A stretch of DNA of 64,000 nt, taken from an uncultured Flavobacteriaceae bacterium. Its GTDB lineage: Bacteria; Bacteroidota; Bacteroidia; Flavobacteriales; Flavobacteriaceae. The notes beneath the pieces were generated by a model. The model was not told the origin of the DNA and searched no databases. It was given only the letters and a program-made list of their open reading frames with translations. Below, in pieces: positions 34,753 through 44,638 of this stretch (position 1 is its first letter; each line of letters begins with the position of its first letter). The stretch covers positions 62,001-126,000 of the forward strand of contig CANNAN010000007.1 in assembly GCA_947502635.1 (NCBI GenBank), given 5' to 3'. The translations under genes were made by a program, and so were the position numbers.

Positions 34753-36804
34753 TTAAATTTTAGCTAAAGACACTTCATTTAAATATTCAATTACATTTTG
34801 GCATACTTTTTCTCCTGTAAAACCAAACTTGTCATCTAAAACACCTGCAGGTGCCGAATAACCAAAATGATCTACTCCGAAAACTTTACCTTTCTCGCCT
34901 ACAAGTCCTTCCAAGTTTACTGGCAAACCAGCCGTTAAACCATATAAAGGTTTGTTTTTTGGGATAACACTTTCTTGATAATCTTTAGACTGAAGTCTAA
35001 ACACACCTTCAGAAATTATTGAAGCAATATTCACTTTAATATTTTCTCTTTCTTCAAGTAATTTTGCTGCTTCAATCAACGTTGAAACTTCAGATCCATT
35101 AGCAATTAACACAGCATCTGGGTTTTCAACTTCTTTAACTAAATACCCTCCTTTTTCTGCTGCCAGAGCTTCTTGGTATCTAGATGATCCATTAGCTGGA
35201 ATATCTTTAATACCTTGTCTGGATAATATTAAACCTGATGGTGTATTTTTGTTTTCTAAAGCCATTTTCCAAGAAACAGCTGTTTCAGCTGAATCCGCAG
35301 GACGTAATGCTAAGAAACTATTTTTACCACTATGGTTTTTAAGTTTTTCTAATAATCTTATTTGTGCTTCTTGCTCTATTGGTTGGTGTGTAGGACCATC
35401 TTCTCCAACACGGAATGCATCATGCGTCCAAACATACTTTACACCTAATTCTTGAATACCACTTAAACGAATGGCTGGTTTCATATAATCTGAAAACACA
35501 AAGAATGTTGCTACTACTGGAATAATACCACCGTGTAGCGCGATACCATTTGCAATACATGCCATGGTTAACTCTGCAACACCTGCCTGTAAAAATGAAC
35601 CGCTAAAGTCTCCTTTTTGCAAGGCTTGTGTTTTCTTTAAGAAACCATCTGTTTTATCACTATTAGATAAATCTGCTGAAGATACAATCATGTTCTCAAC
35701 ATGCTCTGCTAAATAGGCAAGCACATTAGAAGATGCTGCTCTTGTCGCTAATCCTGCTTTATGCTCAATAGACTCAAAATCTAAATCTGGAAGTTCTCCA
35801 GATAAAAAGTAATCTAATTTATCTGAAAGTGCTTTATTCTCTTGTTTCCAAGTTTCAATAACTGCTTTTTTCTCTGCTGCTTTAGCCGTTTTCTCTTTTA
35901 ACAATGTTTCATAAAATGCACTTACGTCATCATACTTATCAAAAGGAGCTTCTGGATTAGCACCTAAGTTTACTAAAGTTTTTGTGTAATCTGCTCCTGT
36001 ATGACCAATAGGTTGTCCGTGTAATTCACAGTACCCTTCAAACATACTTCCATCTGCCGCTACACAACCTTTACCCATAATAGTTTTACCTATTATTAAA
36101 GTTGGTCTTTCGGTCTCATTATTAGCATCTGTTAATGCTTTTCTTATGGCTTCATGGTCATGTCCATCAATGGTAACAACTTTCCAACCCCATGCTTCAT
36201 ACTTCATGGCTGTATCTTCGGTAGTTACCTCATCTGTTGATGTTGATAACTGGATATCGTTAGAATCGAAAAACATAATAAAGTTACTCAATCCTAAATG
36301 ACCAGCAATTCTACCAGCTCCTTGAGAGATTTCCTCTTGAATACCACCATCTGAGATAAAACCATATATTTTATGATTTAACCAATCTCCAAATCTGGCT
36401 TCTAAAAACTTAGCTGCAATGGCTGCACCAACACCCATAGTATGTCCTTGACCTAATGGCCCTGATGTATTTTCTATACCTCTGGCGACATCAACTTCTG
36501 GATGACCAGGTGTTATAGAACCCCATTGTCTGAAGTTTTCAATATCTTTTTTCTCATAATTCCCTAAAAGGTAGTACTGTGCATACATCAACGTAGATAA
36601 ATGCCCAGCATCCATAAAAAATCGATCTCTAAACGGCCATGCCATATCTGATGGATCGTAATTGAAGAACTCAGAATACAAGATATGCATAAAGTCTGCT
36701 CCTCCCATAGGTCCACCTGGGTGTCCTGAATTCGCTTTTTCTACCATGGCTACAGCTAATGCTCTAATATTATCTGCCGCTTGCTGATCAATTTTTTTAT
36801 TCAT
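34753..36804 (-). CDS. tkt: transketolase
   Basis: 683 residues, full length. Thiamine diphosphate motif FISDGGIQEEISQG (about 149-162), N-terminal KANSGHPGGPMGGADF, and the central EDGPTHQPIEQ with the catalytic Glu. A -7 candidate TATATTTG (36904-36911, minus strand) lies about 100 bases upstream. It precedes the transaldolase gene. A decayed copy of its first ~75 bases is found at 42641-42713. Confidence 0.95.
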   Translation of the reverse strand: MNKKIDQQAADNIRALAVAMVEKANSGHPGGPMGGADFMHILYSEFFNYDPSDMAWPFRDRFFMDAGHLSTLMYAQYYLLGNYEKKDIENFRQWGSITPGHPEVDVARGIENTSGPLGQGHTMGVGAAIAAKFLEARFGDWLNHKIYGFISDGGIQEEISQGAGRIAGHLGLSNFIMFFDSNDIQLSTSTDEVTTEDTAMKYEAWGWKVVTIDGHDHEAIRKALTDANNETERPTLIIGKTIMGKGCVAADGSMFEGYCELHGQPIGHTGADYTKTLVNLGANPEAPFDKYDDVSAFYETLLKEKTAKAAEKKAVIETWKQENKALSDKLDYFLSGELPDLDFESIEHKAGLATRAASSNVLAYLAEHVENMIVSSADLSNSDKTDGFLKKTQALQKGDFSGSFLQAGVAELTMACIANGIALHGGIIPVVATFFVFSDYMKPAIRLSGIQELGVKYVWTHDAFRVGEDGPTHQPIEQEAQIRLLEKLKNHSGKNSFLALRPADSAETAVSWKMALENKNTPSGLILSRQGIKDIPANGSSRYQEALAAEKGGYLVKEVENPDAVLIANGSEVSTLIEAAKLLEERENIKVNIASIISEGVFRLQSKDYQESVIPKNKPLYGLTAGLPVNLEGLVGEKGKVFGVDHFGYSAPAGVLDDKFGFTGEKVCQNVIEYLNEVSLAKI

Positions 36805-37217
36805 TTTAAAATTAGGGTTTACGTTTAATACCTTATTAATGTTTAGTTTAATAGATTTTTATCTGAAAAATCCATTAAACAGAGTGTAAAAATATTTTTT
36901 TTGCAAATATATAACCTTTAACCTGTTAGGTATTACTAAAATTGAATAATTTAATAACAACTATTAACATATTTGTTAAACATAGCTTTTCTCTAATTCT
37001 ATATGTTTCACAAAAACAATATTTGTTAAAAAAATTAATCGTGATTGGAATTATATTATTATGACGATTAGTAGTCACGACTAATTAATACGCTCTATTT
37101 TTAGAACAATAAATATTAGAAGATAAAGGCTTTTTAGTACTTCCATTTATTTTTCCATTTCAGTATAAAATTTATTCATTCTTCTTTTAACACTACTACA
37201 GATTAAACAGCAAAATC
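36805..37217. other. gene-free stretch at the start of the decayed zone
   Basis: 413 AT-rich bases. Apart from the transketolase -7 candidate near 36904, I see no gene, strong hairpin or repeat here. Confidence 0.4.
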
Positions 37218-38168
37218 TCATACCGTTATTACCACGTTTCCTTTTTTATGACCTTTATCTACGTATTGGTGTGCTTCTACTATTTGGTCTAGGTTATAAC
37301 TTTTATCAATAACCGCTTGGATAAGTCCAGCTTCAATTATTTTATTAAGTTGTATAAGGTAATCGGGATGTATTTTTAGAAACCCATCATCAACAGATAC
37401 ATATTTTCCATTTTGATTCAATGCTTTTTACATTGTACTTTTATTTTTGAGGTTTTATTTTTTCCAACAGCACCCAATATAAAATCATACTGCTCTAATT
37501 GGTTTTTGGTCACTTCTTTGGTATAGTCAATGACTTTATCTGCTCCTAAAGATTTCACTAATTCTATATTTGATGAACCGCATACTCTAGTAACTTCTGC
37601 CTCAAAATATTTAGCAAGTCGTATAACCATGGTTCCTATGGCTACAGAAGTCCCATAAATTAGTACTTTTGTTTTTGTTTTATGTTAGCATCCTTCATAA
37701 AGTGAGACGCTAATACGCCTCCATAGACTATAGCTGCAGCTTCTTCATGATTTACATTATTAGGTTTTATAGCTAACTCCCTTTGAGCAATTTCTTTATC
37801 AGATACAATTTTATACTCCGCATAAGCACCACGACAAGGCCTGTAAACCCATATACTAGACGCCATGCTTAAATGACTTAACATCTTTTCCTGCCGATTC
37901 TATTTCTCCCGAAAACACCAAACTTATAATTGGATTTCTTGGTCTGGAGAAACCTAAAAATAGTTTCATAGCAAACCACATGATTTGTTTTTTTAGGAAA
38001 TTTGGGGTTTCTAGGTACTTTTAAACCTCTAATAATACAATCACTTGCTGTTACAGCTGTAGTGTGTATTTTTACTAATACTTCATCGTTTTTGGGAACT
38101 GGTTTTTTTACTTCACTTAGCTTAAGAACCTCTGGTCCTCCATATTTTGTGCAAAGAACTGCTTTCAT
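37218..38168 (-). pseudogene. zinc-type (MDR family) alcohol dehydrogenase / quinone oxidoreductase gene, shattered
   Basis: Four frames in order on the minus strand: MKAVLCTKYGGPEVLKLSEV and VKIHTTAVTASDCIIRG (38168-37878), AYAEYKIVSDKEIAQ and AAAIVYGGVLASHFMKD (37884-37660), RLAKYFEAEVTRVCGSSN and SLGADKVIDYTKEVT (37630-37418), and LIQLNKIIEAGLIQAV to HKKGNVVITV (37421-37218). Joined they make one complete ~310-residue NAD(P)-dependent medium-chain reductase, with at least three frameshifts. It is not expressed as a working protein. Confidence 0.9.
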
Positions 38169-38334
38169 TTTACTAATTTTATAATAAAGTTAAACCAATC
38201 CAAACTAAAAATATTTTCTGTATCTGTTAATTTTAATCTGATTAGATGCATTAATAGAAAATAATCGATTAAAGAACAAACTGCTTTTTATTTCAAAAAA
38301 GAAATGGTTCTTCATTCTTGTATTTGTTCTAATA

Positions 38335-38904
38335 TTAATTTTTTGTTTCCTTTATTTTTTCTTTTTTCTTTTTTCTAATTTCTAATTTCTTTTTTCGTTG
38401 TTTTTTGGCATCTGAAACTTCGCCCGTTTCAGCAAAACATTTTAAATCGTTAAAAAATTGAGGCATCCCTTTATTAATAGATCTTTTAATTATTCCTTTA
38501 AGAGAAAAACCTGCAAACCCTTTAAGATGCATTTCAATATCCATTTTTAATGCCGATTGATTTGGACCTAATTGAATTATAGTCCAATGATTTTTTCCAT
38601 ATAAAAGAAAACCTGGACCTCCTTCTGTCGATTCGTAAGCAAGCTCTCTTAATTCATCACTAAAAAGGATCATTTTTTCATGCACGGTTCCATAACCTTT
38701 AGCATTTTCACATATACGACTGTTACAAGTAGCTCCATGAAATTCTGGTTCGCCATGTAGTGTAATTTTATCGATAGCTGCAGACCAAGTCGCCACATCA
38801 TCAAATTGTCGAATGATATTCCAAAGTGAATCTCCCGATACATTTATCGCTTCACTTGTTTTTTGTGTTTTAATTATTTTGTATTTTTTTTCTTTTTTAA
38901 CCAT
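38335..38904 (-). CDS. SRPBCC-family protein, cytosolic paralogue
   Basis: 189 residues, no signal peptide. The Bet v1/PYR-like core is visible: SEAINVSGDSLWNIIRQFDD, then GATCNSRICENAKGYG, GGPGFLLYGKNHWTI and FFNDLKCFAETGE, with a highly basic Lys-rich tail. It aligns along its length with the neighbour at 39079, which has a signal peptide, so this copy has lost or replaced its export signal. Substrate unknown; a lipid or small hydrophobic ligand is usual for the fold. Confidence 0.75.
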   Translation of the reverse strand: MVKKEKKYKIIKTQKTSEAINVSGDSLWNIIRQFDDVATWSAAIDKITLHGEPEFHGATCNSRICENAKGYGTVHEKMILFSDELRELAYESTEGGPGFLLYGKNHWTIIQLGPNQSALKMDIEMHLKGFAGFSLKGIIKRSINKGMPQFFNDLKCFAETGEVSDAKKQRKKKLEIRKKKKEKIKETKN

Positions 38905-39078
38905 AACCTTAGAGTTTACTGTATTAATGCTGAACTTAATAGTAAAAACGATTCAAAATTTGTTATCTCAATTTACACGCCTATTTTATAGATGAAGAAA
39001 ACAATATGAGTCAGAATGAATCTACTAGTTACTAATTAGATTCGATTAAATATTTAATCTGAATTCTTGATGCCGTTA

Positions 39079-39684
39079 CTATTTATTTTTGTTTTCAAGT
39101 TTCTCAAGCTGTTCTTTTTTAGCTTCAGAAATTTCGCCAGTCTCTGCATACGTTTTCAATTCGTTTAAAAAAATCGTAACCTGTTTTGTCATCTCTTTTG
39201 TAATGAGACCTCCTAAAAAGAAACCCATAAATCTGGAAAGGTGCATCGTGACATCCATTTGTACTTGAGATTGGTTTGCGCCTATTTTAGAAACAATCCA
39301 GCGGTTTTTTGAATATTTAACAAAACCTGGAGCACCTTCAGTCAGCTTATAAGCAAGTTCCTGTCTTTCATCACTAAACATAATGAGTTCTTCAACAACT
39401 TTGTTATTATCCTTTGTCTCGCAAATTCTTTTGTTACAAGTTGTTCCTTCAAATTTTGCTTCACCACCACCTTTCGAATGATTCAACACAGAAGTCCATG
39501 CTGCAACTTTATCAAATTCTCTAAGAATTGCCCATAGCGAATCTGCAGATACATTAATAACTTCACTTTTCAGTGTTTTATTAATTACCTTAACTTTTTT
39601 CTCATTTTGCGCCATAATGATAGAGCTAAATGCTGTTAATGTTAATAGAATTAGTAAGACTGCTTTTAGCTTTTTTTTCTTCAT
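39079..39684 (-). CDS. SRPBCC-family protein with signal peptide
   Basis: 201 residues from the ATG at 39684, chosen because it begins the signal peptide MKKKKLKAVLLILLTLTAF and ends at IIMAQ. The core matches the paralogue: SADSLWAILREFDKVAAW, GTTCNKRICETKD, GAPGFVKYSKNRWIV and FLNELKTYAETGEIS. A -7 candidate TATTTTTG (39715-39722, minus strand) lies about 30 bases upstream. Probably periplasmic. Next to it lies an AraC-type regulator gene, 74 bases upstream. Confidence 0.78.
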   Translation of the reverse strand: MKKKKLKAVLLILLTLTAFSSIIMAQNEKKVKVINKTLKSEVINVSADSLWAILREFDKVAAWTSVLNHSKGGGEAKFEGTTCNKRICETKDNNKVVEELIMFSDERQELAYKLTEGAPGFVKYSKNRWIVSKIGANQSQVQMDVTMHLSRFMGFFLGGLITKEMTKQVTIFLNELKTYAETGEISEAKKEQLEKLENKNK

Positions 39685-39757
39685 CTTTAAACTTTCAATT
39701 ATTTGTAGATAAGACAAAAATATGTCTAGAAAAAAAGAAAGGTTTAACTGAGAAGTT

Positions 39758-40609
39758 TTATCGTTTGTCCGAAAAGTTTAGTCTGTATTCCGTCGGTGAA
39801 ACACCATATTTGGCCTTAAATACCCTAGACATATGAGCGAGCGTTTTAAACTCACAACTGTAGGCTATATTACTTATTGTATCGTTTGATGTTGGTAATA
39901 ATTCTGCTACTTTTTCAATCCTTTGGCCTATAATATAATTACTGGGAGTATCGTTATATATGCGCTTAAATTCTTTTTTGAATGACGAAAGGCTGTGGTT
40001 TGTGAGCTGCGCCAACTCATTTATGTTTACAGATGAACATATATGTGCTTTTATAACTTCTTTAAATTCGAACGTTTTCCTCTCAAAAAGATTGTTCATT
40101 ATTTCAAGAACTTTAGGGGCATTTTCTGTTTGTAATAACAAAACTATAAGCTCTTTAAGTTTAAGAACAAGCAGTTCTTCTGTTAGCAATTCCTTATTAT
40201 CAAAATAATAGATAAGGCTTTTTGCAAATTGAGATATTAGTTCATTAGCTTCAATTAATACACTATTGACTCTTAATGGTCTTTCCGATTTTTTAAAAAA
40301 TGGAGAAGGACTATCATTGTATAATTTTTCTAATACGTCTTTATGAAAACGTACAGATATGGCACTGTATTCTGGACTCTCTCCATAGATAAGGGTTCTA
40401 AACGTGCTATTTCCACATTTGGCCAGAACGGCTTGATTGGTGGCTATGTTTAACTCATCTGTCTCAGAATAACTCACACAACTCCCCTTTAGAATGTAAA
40501 CAAATCCAGCTTCATTTTCTGGCATGGGAGTATGCATCTGAACAAGTTGTTCAATGGTTACCCAACTAAAAAGTGTTTTACCAAATAAGTCTATTGATTT
40601 TATGTTCAT
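39758..40609 (-). CDS. AraC-family transcriptional regulator
   Basis: 283 residues. The N-terminal half is a cupin-like sensor (LVQMHTPMPENEAGFVYIL). The C-terminal ~100 residues hold two helix-turn-helix motifs: INELAQLTNHSLSSFKKEFK and ISNIAYSCEFKTLAHMSRVF, ending FKAKYGVSPTEYR. It is transcribed toward the SRPBCC genes and is a likely regulator of them. Confidence 0.9.
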   Translation of the reverse strand: MNIKSIDLFGKTLFSWVTIEQLVQMHTPMPENEAGFVYILKGSCVSYSETDELNIATNQAVLAKCGNSTFRTLIYGESPEYSAISVRFHKDVLEKLYNDSPSPFFKKSERPLRVNSVLIEANELISQFAKSLIYYFDNKELLTEELLVLKLKELIVLLLQTENAPKVLEIMNNLFERKTFEFKEVIKAHICSSVNINELAQLTNHSLSSFKKEFKRIYNDTPSNYIIGQRIEKVAELLPTSNDTISNIAYSCEFKTLAHMSRVFKAKYGVSPTEYRLNFSDKR

Positions 40610-40736
40610 ATTTTTCCTATAAAAGAATCAATTTTATTGCACAACTATTTACATGAGAAGTTTTCTTGTTTGTCTAAAAAGTTTTTGTTTTCAATTTGTT
40701 CCTTTTTCTCGCCATATCGTTTTTACTAGCCGAGAA

Positions 40737-41264
40737 CTAAACAGGCTTAAAAAAATTAGTAGAAACAATAGATATACCCTCAGTATTTAAAAAACGAAAA
40801 TCAAATAAAAAACGAAAATTTTCAGTAGAATAATCGTCTTCTATTTTATCAACATAAATTATCATTTTCTTTTTCATGTAAAATTTCATCCTCACATTTG
40901 TGTGTTCGATGGGTAAATTTAGATTAAATTCAAAATCTGAGTCTCGGTAGTTTAAAGTAATATATATTTTAGTCTTAAATTTTGTTGTTACTTTATTCTT
41001 GTGAAATTTATTTTTAACCGAGAAATAATTTGCTCCTCCATAAAAGGAAGAGCTATTGGGGTCTAACTCATTATCGTAAACATCTACAGGGATATTTTCT
41101 TGCCAATGAAAACCATCAATTTTTATAGAATCTAATTGAATTTCAAATCTATCTAGTGTATTTAAATAATCATTTCGTTTTTTTATATTATTACTTACTT
41201 TTATTTTTAAAGAGAAGTAAATAATAGAAAAAACTAAAAATATAATTGCGCTAAATATTACCAT
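40737..41264 (-). CDS. membrane-anchored protein of unknown function
   Basis: 175 residues. One hydrophobic helix (about 3-20, VIFSAIIFLVFSIIYFSL) anchors the protein; the rest is soluble and beta-rich (YITLNYRDSDFEFNLNLPIE). Family not recognised. It begins one base after the leucine-rich-repeat gene, so the two are co-transcribed and may function together, for instance as partners of the broken TssD upstream. Confidence 0.6.
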   Translation of the reverse strand: MVIFSAIIFLVFSIIYFSLKIKVSNNIKKRNDYLNTLDRFEIQLDSIKIDGFHWQENIPVDVYDNELDPNSSSFYGGANYFSVKNKFHKNKVTTKFKTKIYITLNYRDSDFEFNLNLPIEHTNVRMKFYMKKKMIIYVDKIEDDYSTENFRFLFDFRFLNTEGISIVSTNFFKPV

Positions 41265-41265
41265 A

Positions 41266-42126
41266 TTAAAAATCCTTTAAAGGCTTATAGATTTCCTTTT
41301 CTGGATATTGTTTATTGTATTTATTATGCTGACTACCAAAAAATATGGGTACGTGTTCGGCTGGCGTGGTATCGTAATCATTAATAATCGTAGTACCCAA
41401 TGTTGAAAGGCGTTTCAAATTAGGCATGTCTTTCACAAATTTGATGCTCTCAAGGTTTTTGCAGTCCAACATTTCCAATTCTTTCAGTGCTTTTAATTCT
41501 CCTATAGAGCTAAAATCTTTGAGTTTCCAGCAAATATCAAACTCCAACCTTTCGAGTTTTTGCAATGCTGTGATATACGAAACATTGGTAAGACTGCGTA
41601 CTGCACCAAAGGAAATACGCTCCAAATTGGTAAGCGTTTCTATTCCTTTTAAAGAACGCGTTACCCTCAATCCTTTTAATTTTGTTAATGCGCTTAATTT
41701 TGTGAGGTCTCTTTCGTCAAAATCGCTAACATATAAAACTTCTAAATCCGTATCGTTAAGAGCTTCAATGTTAATAATATGCTTTTTTGACCAAACGCTT
41801 AAATTTAAGGAATATATACTTTTTGGTAGCTTTGAACAATCAAGTACAAAGTCTCTATCGTGAAAAAGAGAAATAACCAAACCTTCTAATTTGGGAAAGC
41901 GATAAATAAAAGAAATATCAGCATCACCTAAATAGTTTCCAACATCTAAATATTTAATGTCTTTAAAAATTGAAACAAATTTATCTATGAAATCTTGGCT
42001 ATAATCAGACCAAGTCAATCTAACAGCATATTTGTTTTGTAAAAACTCAGGTTTAACATTATCTAAATCTGAATCAGCCTTAACCATTAAATAAGGATCA
42101 TTTGGCACTCCTCTTTGTAAATACAT
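41266..42126 (-). CDS. leucine-rich-repeat protein
   Basis: 286 residues, no signal peptide. From about residue 60 to 250 repeats of ~22-25 residues carry the LxxLxLxx pattern (LEGLVISLF, LEVLYVSD, LKGLRVTRSLKGIETL, LERLEFDI, LKELEMLDCKNLESI, LKRLSTLGTT). Several strands start at Leu-x-x-Leu. It is probably a protein-interaction module such as an immunity or effector partner, because it lies directly downstream of a broken TssD gene. The frame just upstream (IAEKFDLTKELEPAIL) looks coding in a different register, so the ATG at 42126 may be an internal remnant of a longer protein. Confidence 0.7.
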   Translation of the reverse strand: MYLQRGVPNDPYLMVKADSDLDNVKPEFLQNKYAVRLTWSDYSQDFIDKFVSIFKDIKYLDVGNYLGDADISFIYRFPKLEGLVISLFHDRDFVLDCSKLPKSIYSLNLSVWSKKHIINIEALNDTDLEVLYVSDFDERDLTKLSALTKLKGLRVTRSLKGIETLTNLERISFGAVRSLTNVSYITALQKLERLEFDICWKLKDFSSIGELKALKELEMLDCKNLESIKFVKDMPNLKRLSTLGTTIINDYDTTPAEHVPIFFGSQHNKYNKQYPEKEIYKPLKDF

Positions 42127-42497
42127 ACCAATTCAATATTGCAGGTTCTAATTCTTTTGTCAGGTCAAATTTTTCAGCAATTTCTAGTGCTTTTTCTCTT
42201 GATTTCAATCTCCCTTCTGTGGATTTTAAATTAAATCTACCGCCTACAGGGCTTCCTTGTTTTGCCTCCCACAATTCTTGGGTAAATATTTAGTTCCAGC
42301 TGTTTTGTTTCATTAACAGCAATAGCCCAATCAGCAAGATTCAAGTCTTTTCGGGTTTCTATCACTAAATTTAAACCATTAAACACAGGTTTTGTTGAGG
42401 CACGCCCATTAATATCCGATTGTTAAAGAAACCCTAAACGAAAGCTTAGTACATTCACTTCCATATCATCTATAAGCATTTTTGCTTGCACACTCAT
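42127..42497 (-). pseudogene. tssD: TssD (Hcp)-type type VI secretion tube protein gene, broken
   Basis: From the ATG at 42497: MSVQAKMLIDDMEVNVLSFR LGFL, then TAA (probably an old CAA), then QSDINGRASTKPVFNGLNLV and ETRKDLNLADWAIAVNETK, up to a stop at 42237. The pattern KMLIDD..VL.F....QQSD.NGR.S.K....L.L.IET matches Bacteroidota TssD (MxxxAxLxxDGxEYxVL...DxxGRPxxxxxGG.I.L.VEST). Beyond the frame break another frame reads ELWEAKQGSPVGGRF and RLKSREKALEIAEKF to 42127. Hcp proteins often carry cargo, so the LRR and membrane genes next door may have been its partners. Confidence 0.7.
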
Positions 42498-42640
42498 ATA
42501 TTTTGTAGATTTTGGTCTTCAAATTTAAAGAAAAATATGACAGATTAAATGTTAAATAACTGCATTCTTTTGTAAATTCAGAATGTAAGATATGTATAAT
42601 GTGCTCATCACATAGATCCTTTAGGGTATTCTAAATTTGA

Positions 42641-42713
42641 TTTTCTGCATGGTACAGCGAAGCTATAATATTATCTGTTGCTTGTTTATCTATTTTATAT
42701 TCATTTTAAAACT
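42641..42713 (-). pseudogene. decayed copy of the 5' end of the transketolase gene
   Basis: On the minus strand the sequence reads ATGAATATAAAATAGATAA then ACAAGCAACAGATAATATT, aligning with the transketolase start ATGAATAAAAAAATTGATC then AGCAAGCGGCAGATAATAT over about 75 bases with roughly 75-80% identity, including part of the upstream TTTTAAAA. A one-base deletion and stops destroy the frame. Both copies face the same way and bracket the decayed zone 36.8-42.6 kb. Confidence 0.6.
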
Positions 42714-42728
42714 AAATTGGTATAAAGC

Positions 42729-44615
42729 TTATTCTTTAATAAATTTCTCAGTTGAAATACCCGTTGCAAATGTTAACTTTATAATATAAAGCCCTTTATT
42801 TAAAGAAGACACGTTTAATTCATCTTTAACATGTTTTACCGACAATACCGTTTTTCCTAATAAATCAATTATTTCAACCTTTTCTATAGCTCCTTTAGTA
42901 TTTATATTTAGTATATCTTTTACAGGGTTTGGATAAATTTTCAGCTTATTATCTCCAATTTCTGGTACAGAGAGCACATCTTCAGCAGAAAAACGAACCT
43001 CTGCAAAACCAACAGCTCCTATAGAAGTTCCAGACGCCTGACTTTTAAATATGTTAAATTTAACCAACCTAACGTTAGATTCTTTAATTTTATAATTTTG
43101 TGCATAACTGCCACTTCTAAAAACGACAATAGAATCGGCTATAGTAAAATTTGCTGTGGAATAATCTCTATCTGACGACACTAAGACCTCAATTTTTTTA
43201 ACACCATAACGAAGTGATGGCGTTGCATCACTCCAATTCCAAAGGTGAATTTCTGATAAGTTTTGACGCCTTCCCAAATCAAAAGCTATTTCCGCAGTAA
43301 CTCCCGCATTAGATTTCCACATATCAGATTCTTCATTGCTATGGTTTGTTTTTTGAACGGCAGGATTATTCGAAAAGCCTTTTCCGTTTATGACATTTAT
43401 TGCTGGAGATGTGCCAGTTTCTGCTGTCGAATAAACTACAGATGTAGGTTTAATTAAGTTTGTTTTTTCACCTGCAATAAAGTGCTCATACAATTCAGGC
43501 ACTTCTACTGTATTTGCAGGAACTCCTGTTAGCATACCATGCTTAATTAAAAACTTTTCTAAACGATAAGCAATAGGGTCAAAAAAATCTGCTTCATCTG
43601 CAAATCCATGTCTGCCTTCTTTTCCTACCCAAAACTCCGATTCTATGTCATGAGGAACTGAAAGCTGCCTTGACATATGTGCAAAATTACTTCGCTCATC
43701 TTCTGTTCCACAGAAATAAATGGTAGGAGGTGTATTTTGGTCAATTCCATTAATATAAAACTGTGCTCCATTTGCTACTGTTTGTCCCCATCTTGTTACT
43801 AAATCATTCATCTGAGGCTTACTTAAGTTTATAGCAGGATCCCAAAATACTAACATAGCTGGTTTTGTTGAAATAGAAAGATCATCGTTTAGATCATTCA
43901 TGCCATTTATAGAATACAAACTGCCTGCAAGGTGTGCTCCTGCCGACGACCCGCCTGCTATAACCTTATTAGGGTTTATACCTAGCGTAGATGCATTTGC
44001 TTTTACCCATCTCATAGCACTTCGTGTATCAATAACACAGCTAGAAACAGTTCCATAAGTATATGAGGCTGAAATAGCTACTATACCTCGTTCAGCAAAA
44101 TACTTAGCCCATTTATACATCTGAAATCTGTTACCCGTAACCCAGCTACCACCGTGAAATAATAACATTACTGGACGACTATCACTTGCCTGCCAACTAC
44201 CTGGGTAATGGACTCTTAAACTAACATCAACATTATTCGTTCTTTTATAAACAATGTCTTTGAATGAAATATTATTATTCGCTGCTGTAACTGTAAGATT
44301 ACTGGTAGCAACAAAGTTCCCATCAATTGTATTTGCCGCAATCATAGCTGTCCCAACTGATACTGCTGTAACCAAACCACTATTATTAACTGTAGCTACT
44401 GAAGGATTATTAGAAGACCATGTAACAGATTTATTTGTTGCATTGTTTGGTGAGATAATAGGAAGTAACTCAAAAGATTCTTGTGACGCTATAGTTACAT
44501 TGGTTTGATGTACATTAAATTCAATCCCAGTTACAGGGATTTGAGCAGAAACTGAAAATGTTAGTACAAATAATAAAAATATCGTTAGGTAATTATTAGT
44601 GAAAAATTTATTCAT
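42729..44615 (-). CDS. type IX-secreted esterase with BIG2 and carbohydrate-binding-like domains
   Basis: 628 residues. Signal peptide 1-25; BIG2 domain about 30-110 (SVTWSSNNPSVATVNNSG); alpha/beta hydrolase about 125-385 with oxyanion segment LLFHGGSW, nucleophile in AGGSSAGAHLAG, acid in CGTEDE and catalytic His near GRHGFADEADF; an F5/8-type-C-like beta-sandwich about 390-545; and a type IX sorting domain at the end (LKIYPNPVKDILNI, LNKGLYIIKL). This is the plan of secreted acetyl-xylan/feruloyl-type esterases. It follows the beta-helix gene by 23 bases. Confidence 0.88.
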   Translation of the reverse strand: MNKFFTNNYLTIFLLFVLTFSVSAQIPVTGIEFNVHQTNVTIASQESFELLPIISPNNATNKSVTWSSNNPSVATVNNSGLVTAVSVGTAMIAANTIDGNFVATSNLTVTAANNNISFKDIVYKRTNNVDVSLRVHYPGSWQASDSRPVMLLFHGGSWVTGNRFQMYKWAKYFAERGIVAISASYTYGTVSSCVIDTRSAMRWVKANASTLGINPNKVIAGGSSAGAHLAGSLYSINGMNDLNDDLSISTKPAMLVFWDPAINLSKPQMNDLVTRWGQTVANGAQFYINGIDQNTPPTIYFCGTEDERSNFAHMSRQLSVPHDIESEFWVGKEGRHGFADEADFFDPIAYRLEKFLIKHGMLTGVPANTVEVPELYEHFIAGEKTNLIKPTSVVYSTAETGTSPAINVINGKGFSNNPAVQKTNHSNEESDMWKSNAGVTAEIAFDLGRRQNLSEIHLWNWSDATPSLRYGVKKIEVLVSSDRDYSTANFTIADSIVVFRSGSYAQNYKIKESNVRLVKFNIFKSQASGTSIGAVGFAEVRFSAEDVLSVPEIGDNKLKIYPNPVKDILNINTKGAIEKVEIIDLLGKTVLSVKHVKDELNVSSLNKGLYIIKLTFATGISTEKFIKE

Positions 44616-44638
44616 AATTCAAGTATAAGGGGTATAAT

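Noticed and set aside
37038-37090. Short inverted repeat (TCGTGA / TCACGA)
   Set aside because: Only six bases, weak, expected by chance.
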